Below, piece after piece: positions 53,450 to 62,568 of a DNA stretch of 64,000 nt. Position 1 is the stretch's first letter, and the number at the start of each line of letters is the position of its first letter. The notes beneath the pieces were generated by a model. That model ran no database searches. It saw only the letters and a program-made list of their open reading frames with translations, and was not told the origin of the DNA. The translations under genes were made by a program, and so were the position numbers. Where the stretch lies: the NCBI RefSeq assembly GCF_003610555.1, contig NZ_RAPQ01000008.1:2286490-2350489 (forward strand), written 5' to 3'. Source of the stretch: Marinifilum flexuosum (GTDB lineage Bacteria; Bacteroidota; Bacteroidia; Bacteroidales; Marinifilaceae).

Positions 53450-53923
53450 ATGCCTATCCGAAAGTTAAAGCAATATTTAGATGAACGACAGATAAAATAT
53501 GTTACGATTCGGCATTCTTCAGCTTATACAGCTCAACAGATTGCGGCATCGGCCCACATACCCGGGAAAATGCTTGCAAAAACCGTAATGATTAAAATTG
53601 ATGGTAGAATGGCAATGGCTATATTACCAGCATCTTATTTGATCGATTTTGATTTGTTAAAGCAAATGTTAGGTTGTAAAAAAGTTGAATTAGCCCACGA
53701 ACAGGAGTTTAAAGATATATTCCCTCAGTGTGAAGTAGGAGCAATGCCTCCTTTTGGAAATCTTTATAACCTGGAAGTTTATGTGTCAGAAAGTTTAGTA
53801 GAAGATGATGATATCGTATTCAACGCAGGAACTCATACCGAATTAATCATGTTATCGTATGAAGATTTCCACAACAGTGTTGAACCAGTAGTTTTGAAAT
53901 TTACACATAAGTGTTACGCTTAG
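53450..53923 (+). CDS. YbaK/EbsC family aminoacyl-tRNA deacylase-like protein
   Basis: 157 residues. The domain starts MPIRKLKQYLDERQIKYVTIRHSSAYTAQQIAASAHIPGKMLAKTVMIKIDGRMAMAILPAS (with the conserved catalytic Lys), then LAHEQEFKDIFPQCEVGAMPPFGNLYNLEVYV and AGTHTELIMLSYEDFHNSV. Relatives hydrolyse mischarged tRNAs such as Cys-tRNA-Pro. Free-standing and cytoplasmic. The amino acid specificity is not clear. Confidence 0.9.
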   Translation: MPIRKLKQYLDERQIKYVTIRHSSAYTAQQIAASAHIPGKMLAKTVMIKIDGRMAMAILPASYLIDFDLLKQMLGCKKVELAHEQEFKDIFPQCEVGAMPPFGNLYNLEVYVSESLVEDDDIVFNAGTHTELIMLSYEDFHNSVEPVVLKFTHKCYA

Positions 53924-53963
53924 AATTTATATAAATGATTAAAAATAAAACACTTTTCTTTTC

Positions 53964-54950
53964 TTACTTTTTCTTTTGTCCCTTATAATCATCAATAATT
54001 CCTTCGCATAGCCATTTTGCCAAAGCTTGTCTGTTATCAGTTTTGGTAAATCTAATCTGATCCCTGTAATTGTTAATATTTCCAAGCTCTACGAATACCG
54101 ATGGAGGTGTAGTGGTTTTTAGCATGTACAACCTTCTTGAACCAACGGTTCCTGTATATTTTCTGTTGGGTTGGTATTTTGCATATTTGACTTTCATCTT
54201 TTTTTGAAGTGTTAATGCAAGCTTTTTCCCTTTCGTACTATTGGCATGGTGATAAAAGTATACATCGGTTCTGTTTCTTTTACTTCTTGAATCGAGATGC
54301 AATACAATTAAGCGTTGATAGCTTCCTGGTTTTTCTTTTCTGGCTAATATGTTTACGGCAGCTGCTCTTTGTCTTAAGCGCGGTGTTTGTTTTCTCGGAA
54401 TTACCTGAGAAGGATAGCATTTTTCATCTTTATCGGGCTTTAGAAAAGCCGCATTTCGAATTCCATCATTGGCATCTCTAATAATGAAATGCACTTTTGC
54501 GCCACGTGATATGAGTTCTTTGCCCAATCTTAACACAATATCATAAGCATACTCATCTTCACAAATTTTATTGCCTGATACTTTACCTACAGCACCAGGA
54601 TCAGGACCTCCATGACCGGCTACCAAATGAATTACTGCACCTTCCAATGAATTGTTGACTTGCTTTACGCTTGCGTGTTCTTTTCCTAGCAGGGGAATGG
54701 AATGAACGGAATATCGCAATGGAATTTTGTATTTTCTACCAGCAATTAAATGACCACTTTTTGTAAAACGACCTGGGTTTAAGGCTTTGAATTGTGTGGT
54801 ATGTTTGGCTGGAGTGAGTTGGTTTCTGTATAAAAAAGCATTGAATCCTTCACCTTTTTTTACAGTTACCCATTTGAAATTTTCTTGTGAAAATATTGGA
54901 TTGCTTAGGCTTAGTATAAATATTATTAAGAGAGGAAGGTATTTTGACAT
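53964..54950 (-). CDS. exported N-acetylmuramoyl-L-alanine amidase
   Basis: 328 residues with a signal peptide (1-20, SNPIFSQ). A LysM-like N-terminal region (about 27-80; VKKGEGFNAFLYRNQLT, then RKYKIPL) precedes an Amidase_3 domain with AGHGGPDPGAVG (zinc His), ICEDEYAYDIVLRLGKEL (zinc Glu), LIVLHLDSRSKRNRTDVYFY (zinc His; the usual S-I-H-x-N is replaced) and FVELGNINN (catalytic Glu). It cuts the amide bond between MurNAc and the stem peptide in the periplasm. An insertion of about 45 residues (NDGIRNAAFLKPDKDEKCYPSQ) is present between the second and third ligands. Confidence 0.88.
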   Translation of the reverse strand: MSKYLPLLIIFILSLSNPIFSQENFKWVTVKKGEGFNAFLYRNQLTPAKHTTQFKALNPGRFTKSGHLIAGRKYKIPLRYSVHSIPLLGKEHASVKQVNNSLEGAVIHLVAGHGGPDPGAVGKVSGNKICEDEYAYDIVLRLGKELISRGAKVHFIIRDANDGIRNAAFLKPDKDEKCYPSQVIPRKQTPRLRQRAAAVNILARKEKPGSYQRLIVLHLDSRSKRNRTDVYFYHHANSTKGKKLALTLQKKMKVKYAKYQPNRKYTGTVGSRRLYMLKTTTPPSVFVELGNINNYRDQIRFTKTDNRQALAKWLCEGIIDDYKGQKKK

Positions 54951-55018
54951 TGAAAAGCGTTTAATTTTGGTTCAATAAAAATAGATCAATTTTTAATATA
55001 ACCCTCAAGGTCATTTAA

Positions 55019-55885
55019 TTATTGTTTGGATACAATTTTATAATCCAAAGCATAACTTGAGAAAATGCCAAAAGCTTCTTCAACATTGGAATAGAGATTT
55101 GTTTTATTAGAAAATAGGATGTCGTCTTTGTTTTGGAGAGATACAAAGGATCTTTCGTAATTGAAATAATCTTCGTTTAGGTGATACAATTCAATTTTAT
55201 ATTTTGGATAATCTACAAAAAAATCATTATTCAAAATATAAAATGAAATCTCAACTTGTGAACTTTCAAAGTTTTTATCAGAAAAGCTTCGGCTACCACG
55301 AAGCATATTTTGATCAAAGTCATTATCATTTACATTCAAATTTCCTTCAAATACAATATCGTTGCTATAATATTGAATCACATTCGACTTATTATTTGCG
55401 ATGCCTTTTACTAGCAGCATATAGTAATTGTTTTGTGAGGCATCATCAGTAAATTTTAAATGAAAAGTGGTTTTGCCTTCTGATTCATCATTCACAAGTT
55501 TGATGTCATTGATCGATACTTTTTCTGGCGCAAAGGTGTTTGTTGTGATTTTTTTGAAACTTGGATGTGTTACTGTAATTTGATACTTGGATTCACTCGC
55601 CAGGTATTGACCTGGGAGTTCATAAATACCATTTTGTCGATAAATGAATTCGCCTAATTCTTTATCGTTTTTTTGGGCTGTAATTCTTGCGTCAGAAATA
55701 TATTTGATTTCAACAGATGTTCCAGTACTCTTTGATAATTTTACCTGAATTAAACTATCTACACCAATTAATGAATTGACAGAAATGATCTGATGGGATT
55801 TTGCTTCAGGAAGCTCTTCTTCCTCTTCGCATGAAACAAGTAGTAAGAATAAAATTAAGCTGGTTAATAGTTTAAAATAATTCAT
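55019..55885 (-). CDS. DUF4249 family lipoprotein
   Basis: 288 residues with lipobox LLLVSC followed by an acidic EEEEELPE tract, which in Bacteroidota may direct surface exposure. The DUF4249 pattern is seen in IISVNSLIGVDSLIQVKLSKSTG, ELPGQYLASESKYQITVTHPSFKKITTNTFAPE and the C-terminal YERSFVSLQNKDDILFSNKTNLYSNVEEAFGIFSSY. DUF4249 proteins are encoded next to STN-type TonB receptors, as here (10 bases), and probably form the lipoprotein partner of the receptor. Ligand unknown. Confidence 0.88.
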   Translation of the reverse strand: MNYFKLLTSLILFLLLVSCEEEEELPEAKSHQIISVNSLIGVDSLIQVKLSKSTGTSVEIKYISDARITAQKNDKELGEFIYRQNGIYELPGQYLASESKYQITVTHPSFKKITTNTFAPEKVSINDIKLVNDESEGKTTFHLKFTDDASQNNYYMLLVKGIANNKSNVIQYYSNDIVFEGNLNVNDNDFDQNMLRGSRSFSDKNFESSQVEISFYILNNDFFVDYPKYKIELYHLNEDYFNYERSFVSLQNKDDILFSNKTNLYSNVEEAFGIFSSYALDYKIVSKQ

Positions 55886-55895
55886 GATTAAAGGA

Positions 55896-58481
55896 TTAAA
55901 ATTTATAGGAATAGCTTACACTTGGTATAAATGAGAACAGGTGGATTTTTTTTAATTTAGGGTCAGTATATGTATTATTATCAGTAGATACATACATAAA
56001 GCTAGTGTTTTTTCTATTGTAAAAATTATAGATGCTTATATCCCAGGATCTGGTTCCATGTTTCTTTTTCTTTGTAAAGCTAATTGACAAATCCAAACGA
56101 TGATAGTCTGGAAGTCTGTAGGAATTTCTTTCTGTAAAGACGGTTTTCGTTTCAAAGGAGGAAGGATCATATGGAGATATGGCTGAAATGTTGGAAGTCG
56201 ATAAGGTTGCGGGAAGTCCGGTTCCATAAGTCCAGAAAGCAGAAAACTTAGTTTTATTGCTAATGAACTGATTGACTTGAATGGAAAAATTGTGTCGACG
56301 ATCATAAGGAGAAGCATAGGCCTTGCCATTATTAATGCTTTCAAATTTTACTCTTGATCGAGATAGAGTATAAGCAATGTTTCCATTTGTTTTTCCCTTA
56401 CTTTTACTCAACTCTATTTCCAATCCTTTACTCCATCCTTTGCCATTTTCAACCATATATTCCCAATCAGAACTAACATCTTGAAAGTATGATGTTTCTT
56501 TTAAATCCAATAGGTTTCGACTTAGTTTGTGATAAATTTCGATGTTTAATTTTACTGATTTGTTAAATGAATAATGTGTTCCAGCTGTATATTGGAAAGA
56601 ATCGATTGGTTTAATTTTTTTGGTTACCGGAAACCATAAATCAGTTGGCAAACTTAAGGTGCTGGTTCTTACCAAATGAAGGTATTGTGTCATTTGAGAA
56701 AAACTACCAGTAAGTGACCATTTAGGGGTTAGGAAATATTGCGAATTTAATCTAGGTTCAATTGTAGAGTAGTAGGTATTATCCACAAAGAAACTGCTCC
56801 AGCGAGTTCCCATATTAACCAGTAATTTCTTACCAAATCTAATTTGTGCTTCACCATATAAATTAACCTCTTTTGATTTGATCAGTTCATCAGTTGAAAT
56901 TCCAGGGTTATTATCTCTGGTGTTTTTGAGAAAATCACTACCCGGTTTGGTATGATGAAGCGAAGCTTCCAGTCCAAATTTTAAATAATGTTTATAATCG
57001 GGGATAAAGTCAAACTCTGTCTTAAATGAGAAATCACGAATACCGGATTTAAATTCATGATTATAGTTTTCAATATAGTCTGAATCATTGTTTTTTTCAC
57101 TTCTCTTTTCTTTCAACAAGAAGGTATACCTGCTTAATATCAGAGTTGTGTTACCAAATAAGTGATTGTTGTACACATGATTCCAGCGCAGTGAGTTGGT
57201 GAAATTTCCCCAGCCTAGTTTATATCGAACTTTTTCTCTGATGTTTGTAGAAATATCTTCTGAGCTTTTTATACTGTACAAATCACCTCCCCAGTACGTA
57301 CTGAAGTATAATTTATCTCGTTGAGAAAATCGGTGCACAATTTTCCAGTTTAAATCACCAAAATAGTAGCCGGCATTAACATTGCTACCTGAAAGGTCCA
57401 GAATCCCATTAATCAAAAGATCAAGATAGGTCCTTCGGATAGATAAGTTGAATGTAGTTTTATCTTTTTTGATTGGCCCATTTAGATTGAATTTTGCAGT
57501 AAGTAATCCCAAACTATAGCCTCCCTCCAATTTCTTGGTATTTCCATCTTTCATGCGAATGTCTAAAACTGAAGATACTCTTCCTCCATAATGAGCAGGA
57601 AAACCTCCTTTAACCAGCTTCACCTGGTTGATGGCATCCTGATTAAAAACAGAATATAGGCCCATTAAGTGCGAAGAATAATAAACAGGAACATCATCTA
57701 GTAGGATAAGGTTTTGATCGGGTGAGCCATTCCTGATATTTAAGCCACCTAAACCTTCGTTGCTGTTTTGCACACCCGGCAAATGTCTTAAGTTTTGGAA
57801 TAAATCATTTTCACCAAAAACACCCGTTTGTTGCATGTTTTTGGCCTGGAAACTATTCGAACTAACAAACAAATGATTAATGTTGTTTGTTCTCTCGTCT
57901 GCGGTTACTTTAACTTCCTGAAGAATGGTTTTGGGTTGCAAGGATATGTTAATGGTAGTATCTCTCTCCAGCTCAACATCTAGAAGTACCTCTTTGTAAC
58001 CCACAAAAGAAAACTGCAAAAGGTGTGTTTTGTTTTTTAAGCTCAGGCTGTAAAAACCAAAATTATTACTAACTGTTCCTGTGAAGTTGCTCAGGTTTGC
58101 TACAGTTGCATTGATTAATACTTCACCAGATTTGGCATCACTAATGTATCCACTAATTCTGTATTTTCTATCGTAGGGTGGAATAGAGATAATGAAGATT
58201 TTATTGCCTCTTGCCTGTATCTTAAAATTTTTCAGGTTAATGGACTGATTTAGGATATCTCTAATGGATGAAACTGAATCAGATAGTTGAACCCTTTTAT
58301 TGGTGTTTAGTTCACTGGTAAAACTAAACTGGGCCTTGGTTTGGTCTGTAATTTCTTCCAGTAGTTCGGATAATTGATAACGACTTTTTGGAAGGCTAAT
58401 TTCTTGTTGCAGATTGACATTCTGACAATAGGCCGATAGAAAACAGAGCAATAATGAAAAAGTAAAAATAAATTTTACCAT
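55896..58481 (-). CDS. TonB-dependent receptor with STN signalling domain
   Basis: 861 residues: signal peptide (1-19, SAYCQ), STN/secretin-like domain (about 22-100; YQLSELLEEITDQTKAQFSFTSELNTNKRVQLSDSVSSIRDILNQ), CarboxypepD_reg-like domain (about 108-190; KYRISGYISDAKSGEVLINATVANLSNFTGT), plug (about 205-310; VFGENDLFQNLRHLPGVQNSNEGLGGLNIRNGSPDQNLILLDDVPVY) and a 22-strand-type barrel to the C-terminal FIPSVSYSYKF. The STN domain should contact the FecR anti-sigma factor encoded upstream. It probably imports a bound ligand together with the DUF4249 lipoprotein. Confidence 0.93.
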   Translation of the reverse strand: MVKFIFTFSLLLCFLSAYCQNVNLQQEISLPKSRYQLSELLEEITDQTKAQFSFTSELNTNKRVQLSDSVSSIRDILNQSINLKNFKIQARGNKIFIISIPPYDRKYRISGYISDAKSGEVLINATVANLSNFTGTVSNNFGFYSLSLKNKTHLLQFSFVGYKEVLLDVELERDTTINISLQPKTILQEVKVTADERTNNINHLFVSSNSFQAKNMQQTGVFGENDLFQNLRHLPGVQNSNEGLGGLNIRNGSPDQNLILLDDVPVYYSSHLMGLYSVFNQDAINQVKLVKGGFPAHYGGRVSSVLDIRMKDGNTKKLEGGYSLGLLTAKFNLNGPIKKDKTTFNLSIRRTYLDLLINGILDLSGSNVNAGYYFGDLNWKIVHRFSQRDKLYFSTYWGGDLYSIKSSEDISTNIREKVRYKLGWGNFTNSLRWNHVYNNHLFGNTTLILSRYTFLLKEKRSEKNNDSDYIENYNHEFKSGIRDFSFKTEFDFIPDYKHYLKFGLEASLHHTKPGSDFLKNTRDNNPGISTDELIKSKEVNLYGEAQIRFGKKLLVNMGTRWSSFFVDNTYYSTIEPRLNSQYFLTPKWSLTGSFSQMTQYLHLVRTSTLSLPTDLWFPVTKKIKPIDSFQYTAGTHYSFNKSVKLNIEIYHKLSRNLLDLKETSYFQDVSSDWEYMVENGKGWSKGLEIELSKSKGKTNGNIAYTLSRSRVKFESINNGKAYASPYDRRHNFSIQVNQFISNKTKFSAFWTYGTGLPATLSTSNISAISPYDPSSFETKTVFTERNSYRLPDYHRLDLSISFTKKKKHGTRSWDISIYNFYNRKNTSFMYVSTDNNTYTDPKLKKIHLFSFIPSVSYSYKF

Positions 58482-58616
58482 GAATTAAAGGATGTGATTG
58501 GTTAAGGCCGTAAAAATAATTATTGTCATTATAAACAACAAAAGGAAGCCCATAAGGCTTCCAATTTAATGCATTTTATTTGAATCTTTTATAATTTCAT
58601 TTGGTTAGAAGGGATA

Positions 58617-59078
58617 TTAATTATTATTCAACCTCTTAAAGATATATCTGGTAATGAATATCCCTTTACCATCACCTTTACCACTATCACTTTCAACACC
58701 ACTGGCAACAAATGCCAATTCCCATCCTTCGTTGGTAAGTTTGTTAATTTTCGACGATAACAATGCATCGTTAGAAGCAATATTCTGGAAGTTAATACCT
58801 GCAATACTATAGAAGTTTAGCAATTTGGTCTCTGAGAAAAGGTTCACTTTTGCATCCGATCTTTTCACCGCTTTTTGTTTGCTTTTCTTACCATCGGTTC
58901 TTTCAGTGGTGAAATTTGCAGCTTCAATTGGATCTTTCTCTTCAATGATTCTTGAACGACCAATTCCCATAGGAACGATTGACTCTACTGAAGTAATCAC
59001 TTTATATTCTACTTTTTGTGCATTTGATGTTGAGAAAAATCCGAATGCAATTGCTGCAATAATTAATAATCTTTTCAT
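58617..59078 (-). CDS. small exported protein, DUF4177-like C-terminus
   Basis: 153 residues with a signal peptide (1-20, FFSTSNAQ). The C-terminal half (SSKINKLTNEGWELAFVASGVESDSGKGDGKGIFITRYIFKRL) has the N-x-x-x-x-EGWEL...T-R-Y-x-F-K-R layout of DUF4177-type small domains. The middle contains a basic stretch (ERTDGKKSKQKAVKRSD). Function unknown. It sits within the sigma/FecR/receptor locus and may be under the same sigma factor. Confidence 0.7.
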   Translation of the reverse strand: MKRLLIIAAIAFGFFSTSNAQKVEYKVITSVESIVPMGIGRSRIIEEKDPIEAANFTTERTDGKKSKQKAVKRSDAKVNLFSETKLLNFYSIAGINFQNIASNDALLSSKINKLTNEGWELAFVASGVESDSGKGDGKGIFITRYIFKRLNNN

Positions 59079-59174
59079 GTTTATTTATTTGTTTAATTAA
59101 TTTTTAGACACAAGTTGGGCCTTTCACTCAAATTCTCGAGTAAATATTTTTTTCTTTAAAACGTTTTTTGATTT

Positions 59175-59708
59175 TTAAAATGCAATCCCCAAGGTGATTC
59201 CTGCACGCAAGGTAAAGCCATCCCAGCTACCGGTATCAAAGTCATCTTCAGCACCTGATTCTACATCCAAATCAATATTGGTATACCCCGGACCAAAGAA
59301 CCATTCGAAGCTAACTCTTTCTTTGAAAATGTATTGCTGACCAATAATTAAACCAGCTCCCAATCCATTCATTTTTGCTTCGTTATTGGCTTCATTTTCC
59401 AATTCAAAATGTAAATACCTGGCGTAAGGAGCAACAAAAAAACCTTTTGGAGCAGGTGAGTCTGAAAGATAGAATCTGTATTCAGGAGTTACACCCCAGC
59501 CTCTAATTTGTGTATCATCCCAGGTTTTTCCGGTATACAGTAAGCCCAACTGTATACTGCTATTATCGTTTAATTGATGTTCTACAAAGAATGATCCTGT
59601 TCGTACCAATGGACTAAGCATATTGGCTTTTACTACTGTTTTCTGTGCCTTTGCAAATGAAACGCTTAACAATAGAATGAATGATATAAGTGTAATTTTA
59701 TTTTTCAT
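59175..59708 (-). CDS. DUF3575-like outer-membrane protein
   Basis: 177 residues with a signal peptide (1-21, SFAKAQ). The mature part, VVKANMLSPLVRTGSFFVEHQLNDNSSIQLGLLYTGKTW, WGVTPEYRFYLSDSPAPKGFFVAPYARYLHFE, GLGAGLIIGQQYIFKERVSFEWFFGPGY and LRAGITLGIAF, is an eight-strand-type barrel with the DUF3575 layout and terminal Phe. It lies 18 bases after fecR and 97 before the next gene. It is probably an outer-membrane component controlled by the locus. Confidence 0.8.
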   Translation of the reverse strand: MKNKITLISFILLLSVSFAKAQKTVVKANMLSPLVRTGSFFVEHQLNDNSSIQLGLLYTGKTWDDTQIRGWGVTPEYRFYLSDSPAPKGFFVAPYARYLHFELENEANNEAKMNGLGAGLIIGQQYIFKERVSFEWFFGPGYTNIDLDVESGAEDDFDTGSWDGFTLRAGITLGIAF

Positions 59709-59726
59709 TGGTTCTTACTTTTAGAT

Positions 59727-60704
59727 TTAATTATGCTTTTCTGAAATAATGAGATGCTTGCCCCTTTTCACTGTTTTTACATTCAGATGCAATTCCAGTT
59801 CTGATATCACATCTTTGATATCATCATTATTGAATATGCTGTTAAATGTCAGCGTATCTATTCTTTCGCATCTGTTGGTAATTTTCACACCATAGTAGTC
59901 TTCTATGTATTTAAAAACTACAGGTATTGGTGTCTTGTTAAATCTTAGAATTCCAGTTTTCCAGGCATCAAAATTTGGTTCATCATTTTCCGACTCGCTA
60001 AGATTGGAATTGTGCAAAATTCCCTTTTCACCTTTGGTCAGGTAAACAACTTTTTTAGATTTCTGATCTGTTAAACTTACTTTTCCAGATTGAACGGTTA
60101 CTATGGTTCTTCCATACTCATCGTTGCGAACATTAAAGGCGGTACCAAGTACTTCAATTATCGCATTTCCAGAAGTGATTATAAATGGTTTGGATGGATC
60201 TGATTTTACCTGAAAGTAAGCTTCACCTTCCAATTTTACATTTCGTTTTTTACTACCAAATTGGTTTGGATATACCAATCGGCTATTCTGATTCAAATAA
60301 ACTTGTGTTCCATCAGCCAAAAGAACCTGATCTTTGTTTATTTCTGTCTTTTGCTGAGCCAATTTTCCAAATCCAGGAGTGGTTTCATAAAGCAACACAA
60401 AACTCAATCCGATTAAAAGCACAACTGAAGCTGCATATCGCATGAAAACCCTAAGTTTTCTTGATTTAACCGATGCACCACTTTTTGATTTTACCAGTTT
60501 CCAGTCCGCTGCTACATCAATTTTATCGAATACCTCAATTTCAGAACTCTTTTCCCAAATCTTACGCATCTTATCAAAAATAGCTTTGTTTTCTGGATTT
60601 GATGCCATCCATTTTTCGAATGTTTCTACATCTTTTTCCGAAGCCTTTTGATTTAAAATGCTTAATAATATTTGCTCGTCGATATGTTGTTTGTTCTCGT
60701 TCAT
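59727..60704 (-). CDS. FecR-type anti-sigma factor
   Basis: 325 residues. The N-terminal cytoplasmic helices (about 1-80) include EKWMASNPENKAIFDKMRKIWEKSSE, one membrane helix follows (about 89-107, FMRYAASVVLLIGLSFVLLYE), then a FecR beta domain (about 125-225; LADGTQVYLNQNSRLVYPNQFGSKKRNVKLEGEAYFQV, IEVLGTAFNVRND) and a DUF4974 C-terminal domain (about 250-325; ILRFNKTPIPVVFKYIEDYYGVKI). It holds the ECF sigma factor until the receptor STN domain signals. It is 64 bases after the sigma gene. Confidence 0.94.
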   Translation of the reverse strand: MNENKQHIDEQILLSILNQKASEKDVETFEKWMASNPENKAIFDKMRKIWEKSSEIEVFDKIDVAADWKLVKSKSGASVKSRKLRVFMRYAASVVLLIGLSFVLLYETTPGFGKLAQQKTEINKDQVLLADGTQVYLNQNSRLVYPNQFGSKKRNVKLEGEAYFQVKSDPSKPFIITSGNAIIEVLGTAFNVRNDEYGRTIVTVQSGKVSLTDQKSKKVVYLTKGEKGILHNSNLSESENDEPNFDAWKTGILRFNKTPIPVVFKYIEDYYGVKITNRCERIDTLTFNSIFNNDDIKDVISELELHLNVKTVKRGKHLIISEKHN

Positions 60705-60768
60705 TTTCCCTTTTCTAATAGTAAGACAAGTAAGAATATCCTCACACGTATTTAAATTTGAAAAAAAA

Positions 60769-61341
60769 TCACATTTTTTCCATAAGCCATAAAATCAGCA
60801 GGCTAGCTAGCATTGGTCCTATCTTGTTTCGTAGGATTTTTAATGCTTTACTGATTTGTGTTTCTACGGTTCTCTTCGATATGCCTAACTGATCGGCAAT
60901 TTCCTGATTGGTAAAACCATCAAAACGATTCATTTTAAAAATACGCTGGCATTGTTCAGGCAATTCATCAATGGCTTGATACAATTCATACTCTAATTCG
61001 GTTTGCTCCAAAATTTTGTCAACACCAGTTCCAATATCCGAGTTCAAGTACTTGATATTCTCATGATGCTTGGCATGCGTGTTTTTTTGTTTGATTGCAT
61101 TTAAACATGCATTCCGAACAGAGGTATACAAATGTGCTTTTGCCGAGGTGTGAATTTTAACAGTGTCTTTGTGGTCAATTAACTGAACAAATACATTTTG
61201 GACAATTTCCCGGGCATCATCCAAATCGGAAAGAAATTTATGGGCATAGGCCGTCAAAACCGCATAGTGTTCCTTAAACAGTTCCTCAATTCTTTTTTCA
61301 GTAAGTAATTCTATAGAATAGTTGGTAGAGCTTTGTGTCAT
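60769..61341 (-). CDS. ECF RNA polymerase sigma-70 factor (Bacteroidota FecI-like)
   Basis: 190 residues from the ATG at 61339-61341; the frame upstream to 61386 would need TTG. Region 2 has EELFKEHYAVLTAYAHKFLSDLDDAREIVQNVFVQLID and region 4 has IDELPEQCQRIFKMNRFDGFTNQEIADQLGISKRTVETQISKALKIL. A short hydrophobic C-terminal tail (GPMLASLLILWLMEKM) is common in Bacteroidota ECF factors. It should direct transcription of the downstream receptor genes and is held by the FecR protein. Confidence 0.93.
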   Translation of the reverse strand: MTQSSTNYSIELLTEKRIEELFKEHYAVLTAYAHKFLSDLDDAREIVQNVFVQLIDHKDTVKIHTSAKAHLYTSVRNACLNAIKQKNTHAKHHENIKYLNSDIGTGVDKILEQTELEYELYQAIDELPEQCQRIFKMNRFDGFTNQEIADQLGISKRTVETQISKALKILRNKIGPMLASLLILWLMEKM

Positions 61342-61482
61342 CGATATCGCGCTTGTTATTCCCTTTATTTTCAATTCATATATCAAGTAGGTATATATTG
61401 GTGATGAATTTAATGTTTTTATAGCAATATTACCTACCCTCAGTTATTAGACAATTAATTATTGTACTACACGTACTCATAA

Positions 61483-61522
61483 TAAAAAAAAAGATCATTG
61501 CGTTTGCAATGATCCTTTTTTC
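61483..61522 (-). terminator. intrinsic terminator of the 61537-61893 gene
   Basis: The stem AAAGATCATTGC/GCAATGATCC around GTTT is followed, on the minus strand, by a long T-run. It lies directly after the stop of the small coiled-coil gene. Confidence 0.9.
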
Positions 61523-61536
61523 ATAAGTGTGGTGGT

Positions 61537-61893
61537 TTAAGCAGGCTCTTCAATTTTCGCTTTAGTCGTTTCGTCAACTGTGAAACCCCAGCCACCCAAT
61601 TTCTTTAAATCTTCCGGGTAATGAGCCTTTAGAAGGTTACGGATTTGAATAATATCTTTTCTTACCGCTTTTGCTTCTTTGTTTTTCTGCTCATTCATTT
61701 CTTCTTTTAAACGATTCGCATCATCAGCTTTTTGCTCATATTCCTGCATTTTAGCCAATCGTGTTTGTAAAGAAGCAAAGTTTGGAAAATCTTTCAGAAG
61801 ACTTGATTCACCATCTGTGGTGTTTTTAGCGATGATCTTGCTTGCCAAATCAGCAAGTTCATGCACTTTCGATGAAACTTTAACTCTTGACAT
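61537..61893 (-). CDS. small helical protein of unknown function
   Basis: 118 residues, cytoplasmic, mostly helical. The central part (QTRLAKMQEYEQKADDANRLKEEMNEQKNKEAKAVRKDIIQIRNLLKAHYPEDLKKLGGWGFTVDE) reads as a coiled coil ending in a conserved-looking GGWGF motif. Similar short proteins occur in Bacteroidota, but I know no function. Its own terminator supports it as a real single-gene transcript. Confidence 0.7.
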   Translation of the reverse strand: MSRVKVSSKVHELADLASKIIAKNTTDGESSLLKDFPNFASLQTRLAKMQEYEQKADDANRLKEEMNEQKNKEAKAVRKDIIQIRNLLKAHYPEDLKKLGGWGFTVDETTKAKIEEPA

Positions 61894-62208
61894 ACTTTGT
61901 GTTTTAAAAATAATTATTTAACAATTGTTAAGTTAATAAAACTTGCTTGTCGTAAGAACAGGTTAGCTGTTGAATTTTAAAATTTATAATCGTTTTAAAT
62001 AGTATGTTAAGAGATATTGATGTTTAAAATAGTTCTGTGTAGTATTAATGAGCTTATAAACATGGGTATTGAAATCTCTTGTATTGCCTGAGTGCACAGG
62101 AGTATATAGTTTTATAGTAAGTTTGAGAAGGGGGATGATTTACCGTTAAATGATGAACTTTTAATGCGAAGTAAGTGAGGTCATACCTAGGGTGTGTATG
62201 ACATAAAT

Positions 62209-62485
62209 GTAGGAAAAGATGAGCTGAACACGGAAATATATGAAGCTGACGTAGGAAAAGCTCATCTGAACATAGGAAAATATGAACTTGACCCTAATTT
62301 TTGAGATATTTTTGTGGAAATGGATGTCATATTCTTACAAAAATATGATGTGAACTTACCCAAAATGGACCAAAAAATGCGTTGATGTGATTCCGACGCG
62401 CGTCAGGCTCATCTTTTCCTACGTTTGTCTCAGGCAAACATGCGTTCAGATCAAGTAAACCTAGGTCAGCGTCACATCTACCTAG
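62209..62485. repeat. array of 21-bp units, first direct then inverted
   Basis: Direct units start at 62209, 62230, 62251 and 62272, with exact 21-base spacing. They are of the type (G)TAGGAAAA-n5-CTGAAC. Weaker in-phase units follow at 62314 and 62335. Inverted units are contiguous at 62402-62422, 62423-62443 (weak), 62444-62464 and 62465-62485. On the minus strand the first starts GTAGGAAAAGATGAGC and ends CTGAC, and the third ends GATCTGAAC. Unit one (62209-62223) and 62408-62422 are exact reverse complements over 15 bases. Confidence 0.85.
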
Positions 62486-62568
62486 GAATGGAACTCATCT
62501 ATGCGCGTAGGGGAGAGGGTGACGCATGAAAGTATCTTATTACTATGGACAATGTTCATACCCTTGCT

